Part shown: positions 1 to 6,436 of the stretch, one piece after another
Layout of the letters: each line of letters begins with the position of its first letter
How positions within the stretch are numbered: position 1 is the stretch's first letter
Source: an uncultured Prevotellaceae bacterium
GTDB taxonomy: Bacteria; Bacteroidota; Bacteroidia; Bacteroidales; Bacteroidaceae
Assembly: GCA_947306605.1 (NCBI GenBank)
Contig: CAMZHB010000102.1
Location: 1 to 6,436 of the forward strand
Reading direction: 5' to 3'
DNA: 6,436 nt
Notes under the pieces: generated by a model
What the model was told of the DNA's origin: nothing
The model's input: the letters and a program-made list of their open reading frames with translations, nothing else
Database searches by the model: none
Position numbers and translations under genes: made by a program

Positions 1-464
1 CTGCGGTAAACGACTTTGCCCTTCTCTCCTTCACCGACACACGTGAGGCTCAACGCCAGCCCCGTGAGCGATGTGGAGGTGTCGCCGCCAACGAGGTCGA
101 CGTGATGGCGGGCGCAGGCCAATTTAAGTCCCTCGTATATCTGTTCAATGTCTTCAACAGAGAAACGACGGCTCAGCGCCACACTGACTACCAGTTGCTG
201 CGGTAGACCATTCATGGCGTATATATCGGAGAAGTTGACCATGGCGGCTTTATAGCCCAGATGCTTCAGAGGGACATACATCAAATCGAAATGTACGCCC
301 TCCATCAGAAGATCGCTGGTCACCAGCACTTGCTTGTCCTTATAGTCCAAAACCGCGCAATCGTCGCCCACTCCTTTCAGTGTGGACGCATTCTCCAACT
401 TCAAGTCTTTGGTCAGGTGTTCTATCAGTCCGAATTCACCCAGTGTAGCTATTTCCGTTGCCAT
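1..464 (-). CDS. thiL: Thiamine-monophosphate kinase ThiL, N-terminal part (cut by left window edge)
   Basis: ThiL phosphorylates thiamine monophosphate with ATP to give thiamine diphosphate, the last step of cofactor synthesis, in the cytoplasm. The visible 154 residues begin MATEIATLGEFGLIEHL and carry the ATP/Mg-binding signatures of the family: GVGDDCAVLDY (residues 31-41, paired Asp 34-35), TSDLLMEGVHF (49-59), NFSDIYAMNG (77-86) and GGDTSTS (126-132). Family members are usually about 320-350 residues, so roughly half is missing beyond position 1. The ATG at 464-462 is chosen because the usual N-terminal start of the family follows directly; it lies 25 nt after the punA stop, with no clear Shine-Dalgarno sequence. 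It is the last visible gene of the sppA-lpxK-punA-thiL run and probably depends on the upstream promoter. No frameshift or missing motif is seen. The identification rests on motifs and recalled family sequences. Confidence 0.95.
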   Translation of the reverse strand, partial: MATEIATLGEFGLIEHLTKDLKLENASTLKGVGDDCAVLDYKDKQVLVTSDLLMEGVHFDLMYVPLKHLGYKAAMVNFSDIYAMNGLPQQLVVSVALSRRFSVEDIEQIYEGLKLACARHHVDLVGGDTSTSLTGLALSLTCVGEGEKGKVVYR

Positions 465-489
465 TGTACGTCTAGTTCTTCGTTAGTAC

Positions 490-1293
490 TTACAGACTTT
501 TGATGAGTTCTCTAAAGATGGCCGTCATTCGCGGTTGTGCTGCATTTGCCGCCTCTTCCACTTCCTGATGGGTGACTTTAGATGCCTTTTGGCCTATATT
601 GGTAATCACACTCATTCCAAGGCAACGCATGCCCTGATGGGCAGCAACAATAACCTCCGGAACAGTGCTCATGCCTACGGCGTCGGCCCCAAGCAAACGA
701 TACATACGATATTCGGCAGGAGTTTCGTATGTCGGTCCTTGGTTGGCCAAATAAACGCCCTGACGTAACTTGATATTCAACCGGTCGGCAATATCAAGCG
801 CTTGCTGACGCAATCCGGCGTCGTAGGCATTAGACATGTCCGGGAAGCGGGGACCCATCGGCAAATTCTTGCCACGGAGGGGGTGTTCGGGAAGCATGTT
901 GATGTGATCGGTAATCAACATGAGGTCACCAATCTTGAAACCCGGATTGGTACCTCCGGCAGCATTGCTCACAAACAACGTTTTTATACCCATAGCATAA
1001 AACACACGAATGGGAAACGTGGTTTCCTGAATGGTATAGCCCTCGTAATAATGGAAGCGCCCTTTCATAGCCAGTACGGCCTTACCGCCCAAGTATCCGA
1101 ACGTCAACTTGCCGTCGTGCCCTTCAACAGTGGAAACTGGAAAATTAGGAATCTCGGCATAAGGGAACTCGTGTTCCACTGCGATTTCCTCGCCCAGTTT
1201 ACCCAACCCGCTACCTAAGACCAATGCCACTTCGGGAGTAGCTGCTATCTTTACTCTCAGCCATTCAGCTGTTTGCTTGATTTTCTCTAACAT
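490..1293 (-). CDS. punA: Purine nucleoside phosphorylase, trimeric PNP/MTAP family
   Basis: This cytoplasmic enzyme cleaves purine nucleosides with phosphate to free base and ribose-1-phosphate, for purine salvage. The 267-residue length suits the trimeric (mammalian-like) class. Phosphate-site residues are visible in VLGSGLG (Ser 28), KGRFHYYEGY (Arg 79, His 81) and GMSTVPEV (Ser 208). The purine-site residues are Glu 189 in GPTYETPAEYRM and Asn 231 in VITN, matching human Glu201 and Asn243. This pair predicts preference for 6-oxopurines (inosine, guanosine) over adenosine. His 241 in THQEVEEA corresponds to human His257. The start at 1293 lies inside the 3' end of lpxK, giving a 29-nt overlap in another frame. 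MLEKIKQTAEWL is the normal N-terminus of Bacteroidales homologues, so the overlap is probably real and may couple translation. No strong Shine-Dalgarno sequence precedes it. Confidence 0.96.
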   Translation of the reverse strand: MLEKIKQTAEWLRVKIAATPEVALVLGSGLGKLGEEIAVEHEFPYAEIPNFPVSTVEGHDGKLTFGYLGGKAVLAMKGRFHYYEGYTIQETTFPIRVFYAMGIKTLFVSNAAGGTNPGFKIGDLMLITDHINMLPEHPLRGKNLPMGPRFPDMSNAYDAGLRQQALDIADRLNIKLRQGVYLANQGPTYETPAEYRMYRLLGADAVGMSTVPEVIVAAHQGMRCLGMSVITNIGQKASKVTHQEVEEAANAAQPRMTAIFRELIKSL

Positions 1294-2338
1294 AATCTGA
1301 AACTAACTCATTAAATATACTGCTTTGGCTATTCAAAAACGCTATCTCGAGAGGCAACACATACAGTTTGTCTTTTAACTCCTGTGACAGTCCTTCGCAC
1401 ATATGCAGTCGCGCCGCGTCTTTCTCAGTTGTGAGAGCGATGCCACCAGACGCCGCTATCGGTGCAAAACTCTGATTCATGCGTATTATATCTTCATGAG
1501 TAAACGCATGGTGGTCTGGGAAGGCCATTGTCTTTACGGAGACGCCTCTGGCTTCAACATCGCGCGCCAACAACTGCGGCGTAGCAATGCCGCAAATAAT
1601 AAGTATGGAAGGATAATTACCCAATGATTCAAAAGGTATTTCTTCCTCGCCGGAAACCTTCTTCAACGCCATATATTTCTGGCATGTGAAAAACAATCGT
1701 TGACCGGATGATAAGCGAAGTTTTTCTTTTACCCTCTGCAGTCCGGCATTATCCATGTCGTGGGGGCTTTTGGTAACAATTACCACGTCTGCCCGGCGCC
1801 GTCCACTGAAAGGCTCGCGCAAGCGCCCTGCTGGCAAAAGCAGATCGTCAGAAATCAAACGGTTGTAGTCGGTCAGCAGAATATTAAAACCGGCTTTTAC
1901 GCTACGGTGCTGAAAAGCGTCGTCCAACAATACCACCTGAGGCTGCTGACCGGCAGGTGCAGACATCAATTTCTCAATAGCCATACGTCGGTTACCACAA
2001 ACAGCCATGGCCACATCCTTAAATTTCTGCTTCATCTGCCACGGTTCATCCCCTATTTCGGCTGAAGTGGAAAATTCTGTAGCTACAACCAATCCTCTTG
2101 TCTTCCTCTTATACCCTCGGCTTACAATACCAACGCGCCAAACATCGTGCAATAAGCGGACAAGATACTCCGTATGTGGAGTTTTACCAGTACCACCAAC
2201 GGTCAAATTGCCCACGCAGATTAACGGAACACCATAGGCACGGCTCTCCATCAAGCCGCAATCGTACATGACATTACGCAAACGCACGCCAAGACCATAA
2301 AGCCAGCTTAATGGCAGTAACCAAGGATATGTCTTCAT
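1265..2338 (-). CDS. lpxK: Tetraacyldisaccharide 4'-kinase LpxK
   Basis: LpxK transfers phosphate from ATP to the 4' position of the tetraacyldisaccharide 1-phosphate, forming lipid IVA in the lipid A pathway at the inner face of the cytoplasmic membrane. The 357 residues begin with a hydrophobic/amphipathic stretch (about 5-20, WLLPLSWLYGLGV), the expected membrane-contact helix. The P-loop is GNLTVGGTGKT (43-53). It is followed by VSRGYKR (72-78), GDEPWQM (96-102), LDDAFQHR (138-145, acidic pair 139-140), LPAGRLREP (168-176), FPDHHAF (273-279) and TTEKDAARL (303-311), all in family order. In characterised LpxK, the GDE aspartate, the DD pair and the FPDHH histidine belong to the active site. 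An in-frame TGA lies directly before the ATG, fixing the start. The gene begins 13 nt after sppA ends and its last 29 nt overlap punA. The protein is slightly longer than the E. coli one (328), as is usual in Bacteroidetes. Confidence 0.96.
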   Translation of the reverse strand: MKTYPWLLPLSWLYGLGVRLRNVMYDCGLMESRAYGVPLICVGNLTVGGTGKTPHTEYLVRLLHDVWRVGIVSRGYKRKTRGLVVATEFSTSAEIGDEPWQMKQKFKDVAMAVCGNRRMAIEKLMSAPAGQQPQVVLLDDAFQHRSVKAGFNILLTDYNRLISDDLLLPAGRLREPFSGRRRADVVIVTKSPHDMDNAGLQRVKEKLRLSSGQRLFFTCQKYMALKKVSGEEEIPFESLGNYPSILIICGIATPQLLARDVEARGVSVKTMAFPDHHAFTHEDIIRMNQSFAPIAASGGIALTTEKDAARLHMCEGLSQELKDKLYVLPLEIAFLNSQSSIFNELVSDYVRENQANS

Positions 2339-2351
2339 TCAAAAACTAAAA

Positions 2352-4124
2352 CTAACGTATACTCAAGACGTAAGGTAAGCGGGCCTGAACATAGTGCTGC
2401 GAACCAAATGTACGCAATTGCATCAATGGCTCATAGTATTCTCCAGCCAAAGCACGCACTTGTTGTTCAAAGTAACTTTCTTTCTTTTGCTGCATCAATG
2501 CTGCATACCAAGGCTCTGCCTCTGGGACGTTCTTCACTTTATAATTGTCCTCGAGCTTGGCCACTTTGGCTGCGTAAGCCACTGCAGCATCCAAGTTGCC
2601 CAATTGGTCAACCAGACCATTCTCCAAAGCTTGCTCACCAGTCCATACGCGGCCTTGAGCTATAGAATCAATGGCTTCCGTCGTCTTCTTGCGGCACTCC
2701 GAAACACGTTTCAGGAACAAAGCATAGCCGCGCTCAATCTCAGCTTGCACCAATGCTTTTTCTTCCGGATTCATCGGACGATACATTTTGTCGAGCCTGA
2801 AATCACTCATTTTGTTTGTCTTCACATTATCAAAATTCAAGCCTAGTTTGCCTTGCATCAATTCACTGGCATCAGGTATCATACCAAAAATTCCGATGCT
2901 ACCGGTAAGCGTCGTCGGATCGGCAAAAATGTAACGTCCTCCGGCACTCATATAATAACCGCCGGAAGCAGCCACACCACCCATGGAAATAATGACAGGT
3001 TTTTTGGCATCAAGACGCTTGATGGCATGCCACATCTGCTCAGAAGCGTATGCACTGCCACCTCCACTATTAATACGCAAAACAACGGCTTTCACTTTAT
3101 CGTCGTTCTCCAGTTTTTCCAAGTCCTTCACAACTTTTGAGCCGACTATGGTTGCCCCACCGAAGTTCTGAATCTGATTATCTATAATATCGCCTTCAGC
3201 ACGATAAACGGCCACGTACTTTCCTGTCGTCTTTGACTTCGCTTTCTGTGCACAAACGTCACTTACCGTCGTCATCCGCAATTTGTCATCATCGTCCAAA
3301 CCTGTCATGTGCTTTAACACCGATTTGGCTCCGTCTATATAAGCCAAGGTGTCCACCATGCCGCATTTCACAAGTTCTTCGGCAGGAACAAAAGCCATGA
3401 AACGGTCAGCGTATGCTTGAAGAGAATCCTCAGACAGGCTGCGTGAGACCGAGACACCTTTGACAAAGTTCTTCCATTCCGAGTCCATGTATGACGTTAT
3501 TTGTTCTCTATTGGCCGGACTCATTTCTGTCAAGGTGTAAGGCTCCACATAACTCTTGTATGTACCGACCTTGCATACCTGCATCTTTACGCCCACTTTC
3601 TCCAACAAATTCTTGTAAAACGTCATATCGGCTGCCAGACCTTTCCAGTCAACTGCTCCCTGCGGATTAAGAATCACCTTATCGGCAGTACTGCATACAT
3701 AGTACACTCCTTGGGAATAGTTATTCCCATATGCCACAATGAACTTACCTGTCTTCTTAAAATCGATCAACGCTTCGCGCAATTCTTCCAACATGGCAGG
3801 ATAAGCAGCCATACTGCCAGCCTCCAGGAAAATGCCTTTAACCCGGTCCAAGTCCTTGGCCTTACGGATAGCCTCACACACATCACCCAAAGCAGAAACA
3901 CCGTCATCTCCTCCCATTAAGGATTGCAGAGGATTGTCTTGTTTCACTTCTGACAACGCGCCATCAAGCGAAATTCTTAAAACACTGTTTTTCTTCAATA
4001 CAGGCTTTTGTTCCATCGAAGCAACGATGCCAAACATAAGAATAAAGCCCACTGCCATCATCACGCCGATAGCCAAAAATACACCCAGTGCAGACGAGAG
4101 CACATTCTTCACAAACGTATTCAT
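2352..4124 (-). CDS. sppA: Signal peptide peptidase SppA, long (67K) type
   Basis: SppA is a membrane-anchored serine protease of family S49. It degrades signal peptides left in the membrane after secretion and other envelope peptides. The 590-residue protein starts with a single hydrophobic anchor (about 8-34), then two tandem crotonase-like S49 repeats, as in E. coli SppA (618 residues). The general-base lysine is Lys 190 in TYKSYVEPY in the first repeat. The nucleophile is Ser 387 in VAASGGYYMSAGG in the second, followed by TTLTGSIGIFG (404-414). This matches the split Lys209/Ser409 dyad of E. coli. The glycine-rich INSGGGSAYASE (351-362) replaces the NSPGGS of proteobacterial enzymes; I believe this variant is normal in Bacteroidetes. 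It is the first gene of the leftward operon, with a promoter candidate at 4164-4196 and an AT-rich leader of roughly 30 nt. The hydrophobic anchor directly follows MNTFVKNV, which supports this start. Confidence 0.96.
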   Translation of the reverse strand: MNTFVKNVLSSALGVFLAIGVMMAVGFILMFGIVASMEQKPVLKKNSVLRISLDGALSEVKQDNPLQSLMGGDDGVSALGDVCEAIRKAKDLDRVKGIFLEAGSMAAYPAMLEELREALIDFKKTGKFIVAYGNNYSQGVYYVCSTADKVILNPQGAVDWKGLAADMTFYKNLLEKVGVKMQVCKVGTYKSYVEPYTLTEMSPANREQITSYMDSEWKNFVKGVSVSRSLSEDSLQAYADRFMAFVPAEELVKCGMVDTLAYIDGAKSVLKHMTGLDDDDKLRMTTVSDVCAQKAKSKTTGKYVAVYRAEGDIIDNQIQNFGGATIVGSKVVKDLEKLENDDKVKAVVLRINSGGGSAYASEQMWHAIKRLDAKKPVIISMGGVAASGGYYMSAGGRYIFADPTTLTGSIGIFGMIPDASELMQGKLGLNFDNVKTNKMSDFRLDKMYRPMNPEEKALVQAEIERGYALFLKRVSECRKKTTEAIDSIAQGRVWTGEQALENGLVDQLGNLDAAVAYAAKVAKLEDNYKVKNVPEAEPWYAALMQQKKESYFEQQVRALAGEYYEPLMQLRTFGSQHYVQARLPYVLSIR

Positions 4125-4163
4125 ACTTATATTCCAATTAAATTATTATTTCTAAAAACGAGA

Positions 4164-4196
4164 CAAAGTTACAAATAAACGAGTGCAATAACAAAA
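4164..4196 (-). promoter_or_regulatory. Promoter for sppA-lpxK-punA-thiL operon
   Basis: Read on the minus strand, TTTTG (4196-4192) is followed after 20 nt by TAACTTTG (4171-4164). This fits the Bacteroidetes primary sigma consensus of TTTG at -33 and TAnnTTTG at -7. Transcription would start near 4157, giving a leader of about 33 nt before the sppA ATG at 4124. No other comparable promoter is seen upstream of the four packed genes, so it may serve all of them. This is a pattern match, not a mapped start. Confidence 0.7.
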
Positions 4197-4199
4197 GGA

Positions 4200-4379
4200 A
4201 TGGCGCAGTTTTTCAATATTGACCTATCCGAGTGGGTAAAACTTATCAATCGTTACAAACAAATGAGGGCAAAACGAAAACGGAGTTATTCTTTTCTATG
4301 TCCGCTTTCGGTTTTCAAAGGTGGGACTTTTGTTTTTCAAGTATGGACTGAGGCATTTGACTTTGTAAAAAAAAAATAA
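4200..4379 (+). CDS. Doubtful 59-residue open frame in the intergenic region
   Basis: An ATG at 4200 opens a frame that ends at TAA 4377-4379. The protein would begin MAQFFNIDLSEWVKLINRYK, continue with a basic stretch (MRAKRKR, 22-28) and end in three lysines. AAAAGGA lies directly against the ATG, too close for a good Shine-Dalgarno site. I see no TAnnTTTG promoter just upstream in this direction; that space is taken by the leftward sppA promoter. The frame contains the hairpin at 4271-4315 and ends in the A-run before the next promoter. I recognise no family. It is more likely chance than a gene, but is recorded because nothing else explains 4200-4380. Confidence 0.12.
   Translation: MAQFFNIDLSEWVKLINRYKQMRAKRKRSYSFLCPLSVFKGGTFVFQVWTEAFDFVKKK
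4271..4315. other. Imperfect hairpin in mid-intergenic region
   Basis: AAAACGAAAACGGA (4271-4284) can pair with TCCGCTTTCGGTTTT (4301-4315), with one bulged base and one A-C mismatch, around a 16-nt loop. The A-rich 5' flank and T-rich 3' flank resemble a bidirectional intrinsic terminator. However, no gene ends nearby on either strand, so termination of a known transcript is not an obvious role. It could be a leftover or part of a small RNA. The stem is short and only moderately GC-rich. Confidence 0.3.
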
Positions 4380-4393
4380 ACTTGTGCGTTTTC

Positions 4394-4424
4394 ATTGCAC
4401 TGCACTCATTTATTCGTATCTTTG
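4394..4424 (+). promoter_or_regulatory. Promoter for the M60 peptidase gene
   Basis: ATTG (4394-4397) is followed after 19 nt by TATCTTTG (4417-4424), a full match to the TAnnTTTG -7 box of Bacteroidetes with correct spacing to the -33 element. A start near 4431 would give a leader of about 20 nt before the ATG at 4451. The ten-A run at 4367-4376 lies where an UP-like element would sit. Only a weak AGAAG precedes the start codon, which is usual for this phylum. Confidence 0.75.
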
Positions 4425-4450
4425 TCGCTAAATATCAAAAAGAAGTGTTT

Positions 4451-6436
4451 ATGAAAAAAATTACGCTCCTTCTCTTGGCATTGTTTAGCCTTGCAGGAAG
4501 TCTTAGTATTAGTGCCGCTGACGTGGCGGAAGGTTTAATTCGTCTGAAGAACCGCCGTTCTTCTACGGCTTATCTGACGACAAACACGAATGGCAGTGCC
4601 ATTGGAGCCCCGAAGGCTTCGTCTGGACTTAGCCAAGTGTGGATACTTGAAACCAAAGGCAATGGTTACACTATTCGTAGTGCCAATACCGGTGAGTATC
4701 TGCAAGCCAATTTCCCAACACCTGGGGGCGGTAAAACGACGCTCTATATTCAAGTGAGCCCGAACAACGATTCGTTCTACAACGTCTCATCAACGAGCGA
4801 TTTCAGCGGCCAAACGTGCCTCAACCTCAATGGTGACGGCAAGACAGTCTATAAATATTCGTACGCAGGTGACGCCGGCAGCGACTGGACTATAGAACGG
4901 GCCACCGATGTAACAGAACAACAAGTGCGAGACAACCTATCGATAAAGACGGGTTATGTTGGCGAACTGAAAGACGGCGGTTACTATCGCATTGTCAATA
5001 CCTATTATACCCGTATGCTTACCGAAGGCAGCGACCTTGTGGCAAATCCTTTGGATGAAAGCAATCTAACACAGTATTGGCAGATTCACAAATCCGGAAC
5101 GGGCTACACCATCCAGAGCGTAGTATCTGAAAAATATGTCCAGCACCAAACACAGACCAGTGTGCCATACCACATGGGCAATACACCTGTTGCATTCAAT
5201 GTCAAGCCCGTCAGCGACAAATGGCTCTACAAATGGACCATCGCCTATGGCTCAGAAACCAGCGGATTGCACGCCGCCTCATCGCAAGGCTACAATGTAG
5301 TGTATTGGAGCACCAATGCCGAAGCCAGCGTGTGGGCTTTCCAAGAAGTGGAAATCTCTGCTGAAGACATTGAGAAAGCACGTGCGGTGCAGAAAACCTA
5401 CAATGATCTCGTTGCCAACAAGACCAAGTTGCAAGTAAATTTGAACAATTTGTTTGAAGATAAGGCCTGCACTACCCTGAAGCCTGAAATCCAGGCTTTG
5501 AGTGACGAAGAACTGGCCGGGAACGCCGATTTCTCTGCGCTTAATCAAGACATGCAGGCCATGGTGTTAAAGGTAAAGAACGACACGTGGCAACAATACA
5601 CCAACACATCGACCGGTTATAGCGCCGGCTACGAGAAATTCTTCCGTGTGGCCGACTACCAAGTTTACAGTAACCATGAATCCATGTGTAACGGCAGCAA
5701 CTTTACGATGAGTAACTCTTTCGGCAAGCTGTCAGGCCCTACTGGCATCGTAGCCAACCAAGGTGACATCATCTATGTCTATGTTGATGCCAGCCCTAAA
5801 ACAGGCAGTACGCTCCAAATAGAAGCAGTCAGCACCGCCGGCGTACCCGGAGACCAGCGAACGGGCGAAACGACCAATCTGAAAGCCGGTCTCAATGTAT
5901 TCATGTACTCTGAACAGAAGATGCTCTACATCTTACATCAAGCAACAGACCCCAAGAAAATGCTTTCAAACTTCCCCGACATAAAGATTCACATTGAAGG
6001 CGGTCAACTCAACGGTTACTGGGATGCCACCCGCGGCATGACTAACGCGGACTGGAAGTTACTACAAAAGGATCTACTGAAAGCCAGTCCTGTGCTGAAC
6101 TTGAAAACTAATCACCTGGTTTTCGCTATGGATGCTAATCTGGTAAAAAAAGCGGAGCCAGACGAAATGGAAGGTTTGATGCGCGTATGGGACAAAATAC
6201 CAGAAAATGAAGAGAGCTACATGGGTGTGGAAGACTTTGAAGGACGTTACCGTAACGTCTGGAACTGTTTCAGCATCGATTACAACTATATGTTTGCCAC
6301 CACCTACGGCACCTATTATAACAACAGCACACTGCCCACCATCATGAACTATTACAACATGACCCATATGGGCGAAGGTAACGAAGGCGGAGCCATGTGG
6401 GGGCCCAGTCATGAGATGGGACACAACCACCAAGCC
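4451..6436 (+). CDS. Secreted M60-family (enhancin-like) zinc metallopeptidase with N-terminal ricin-type beta-trefoil-like domains (cut by right edge)
   Basis: The frame is open for 662 codons to the window end. Residues 1-23 form a signal peptide (MKKITLLLLALFSLAGSLSI, likely cut after SAA); no lipobox cysteine follows. Two related segments come next, about 24-150 and 172-300, each with ricin-type trefoil features: WILETKGNGYTIRS (64-77) and WQIHKSGTGYTIQS (210-223), plus recurring W-x-I strands at W146 and W262. A helical linker (about 303-383) leads to FFRVADYQVYS (397-407) and a beta-rich segment with GIVANQGDIIYVYVDA (432-447) and IHIEGGQ (513-519), typical of the region before M60 catalytic domains. 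The visible end reads WGPSHEMGHNHQ, with HExxH at 654-658 (zinc ligands His 654 and 658, catalytic Glu 655). The third ligand, a downstream Glu, lies outside the window. Characterised M60 enzymes such as BT4244 cleave mucin-type glycoproteins; applying that substrate here is inference. It has its own promoter, divergent from sppA. Confidence 0.9.
   Translation, partial: MKKITLLLLALFSLAGSLSISAADVAEGLIRLKNRRSSTAYLTTNTNGSAIGAPKASSGLSQVWILETKGNGYTIRSANTGEYLQANFPTPGGGKTTLYIQVSPNNDSFYNVSSTSDFSGQTCLNLNGDGKTVYKYSYAGDAGSDWTIERATDVTEQQVRDNLSIKTGYVGELKDGGYYRIVNTYYTRMLTEGSDLVANPLDESNLTQYWQIHKSGTGYTIQSVVSEKYVQHQTQTSVPYHMGNTPVAFNVKPVSDKWLYKWTIAYGSETSGLHAASSQGYNVVYWSTNAEASVWAFQEVEISAEDIEKARAVQKTYNDLVANKTKLQVNLNNLFEDKACTTLKPEIQALSDEELAGNADFSALNQDMQAMVLKVKNDTWQQYTNTSTGYSAGYEKFFRVADYQVYSNHESMCNGSNFTMSNSFGKLSGPTGIVANQGDIIYVYVDASPKTGSTLQIEAVSTAGVPGDQRTGETTNLKAGLNVFMYSEQKMLYILHQATDPKKMLSNFPDIKIHIEGGQLNGYWDATRGMTNADWKLLQKDLLKASPVLNLKTNHLVFAMDANLVKKAEPDEMEGLMRVWDKIPENEESYMGVEDFEGRYRNVWNCFSIDYNYMFATTYGTYYNNSTLPTIMNYYNMTHMGEGNEGGAMWGPSHEMGHNHQA

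Larger units (their letters stand above)
4162..4426. repeat. Inverted repeat formed by the two divergent promoters (arms 4162-4187 and 4401-4426)
   Basis: The reverse complement of 4162-4187 and the direct sequence of 4401-4426 agree at 23 of 26 positions by hand alignment. Both read TGCACTC, then TTTATT, then GTA-CTTTGTC, with single differences at three places. The rightward copy has an extra 5-nt TGCAC-type duplication at its upstream end (TGCACTGCACT), which moves its TTG five bases farther from the -7 box. The arms are separated by 213 nt, so a hairpin is unlikely. The likeness extends well beyond the TAnnTTTG core. Confidence 0.75.
4125..4450. other. Divergent intergenic region between sppA and the M60 peptidase gene
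   Basis: This 326-bp AT-rich stretch separates two genes transcribed away from each other. It contains a leftward promoter near the sppA side (4164-4196), a rightward promoter near the other gene (4394-4424), an imperfect hairpin in the middle (4271-4315) and a run of ten A at 4367-4376 upstream of the rightward -33 box, which could act as an UP-like element. One open frame of 59 codons crosses it (4200-4379), with weak support. I see no tRNA, riboswitch or mobile-element end. Confidence 0.8.

Noticed and set aside
261..503. 80-codon plus-strand open frame over thiL and the thiL-punA gap
   Set aside because: It is antisense to clear ThiL motifs and has no supporting signals.
802..1218. 138-codon open frame on the plus strand, antisense to punA
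   Set aside because: It lies wholly inside a well-supported gene, has no promoter or family motif, and its length is explained by the codon bias of the opposite strand.
2394..2846. 150-codon plus-strand open frame antisense to sppA
   Set aside because: It is a shadow of sppA: rich in Cys, His and Leu in a pattern typical of reverse-complement reading, with no recognisable domain.
3501..4155. Plus-strand open frames of 139 and 107 codons antisense to the 5' half of sppA
   Set aside because: They overlap each other and the sppA coding sequence; the second also runs across the sppA start and leader. No start signal or family resemblance is seen.
4271..4315. Hairpin as an intrinsic terminator of sppA or the M60 gene
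   Set aside because: Both genes begin, rather than end, at this region, so neither needs a terminator here; it is kept only as an unexplained structure.
4535..5548. Minus-strand open frames of 72 and 89 codons within the peptidase gene
   Set aside because: Both are antisense to the continuous 662-codon frame with a signal peptide and ordered domains.
6074..6433. 119-codon minus-strand open frame opposite the M60 domain
   Set aside because: The plus strand here encodes the conserved HEMGH region; the minus-strand product, rich in Val, His and Phe, is a shadow.

Overview
The window looks like a chromosomal segment of a Bacteroidales bacterium (Bacteroides/Prevotella type). Three things point there: the close match of the four leftward proteins to that order as I know them, the promoters of the TTTG / TAnnTTTG kind, and the weak Shine-Dalgarno sequences. 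Genus-level placement is inference; Prevotellaceae is plausible.

Layout. Positions 1-4124 hold four genes on the minus strand, read right to left: sppA (envelope serine protease of the signal peptide peptidase A family), lpxK (lipid A 4'-kinase), punA (purine nucleoside phosphorylase) and thiL (thiamine-monophosphate kinase, cut by the left edge). Gaps are 13 nt between sppA and lpxK, a 29-nt overlap between lpxK and punA, and 25 nt between punA and thiL. This is a tightly packed operon mixing envelope maintenance (sppA, lpxK) with nucleoside and cofactor metabolism (punA, thiL). A single strong promoter candidate sits upstream of sppA.

Positions 4125-4450 are a 326-bp divergent intergenic region. 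It contains one promoter for each direction. The two promoters are near copies of each other in inverted orientation (23 of 26 positions identical). Between them lie an imperfect hairpin and a doubtful 59-codon open frame.

From 4451 to the right edge, on the plus strand, one open frame of 662 codons runs off the window. It encodes a secreted protein with a signal peptide, two ricin-type beta-trefoil-like domains, a helical linker, a beta-sandwich-like segment and the start of an M60-family (enhancin-like) zinc metallopeptidase domain. The HExxH motif falls within the last nine residues visible. Related Bacteroidales M60 enzymes act on host mucin-type glycoproteins, so this gene is the accessory, probably host-facing part of the window; the operon on the left is core housekeeping.

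I found no tRNA, rRNA, CRISPR array, insertion sequence or phage gene. I do not see a wholly undescribed system. The items most worth a second look are the mirrored promoter pair, the architecture of the M60 protein and the contents of the intergenic region.
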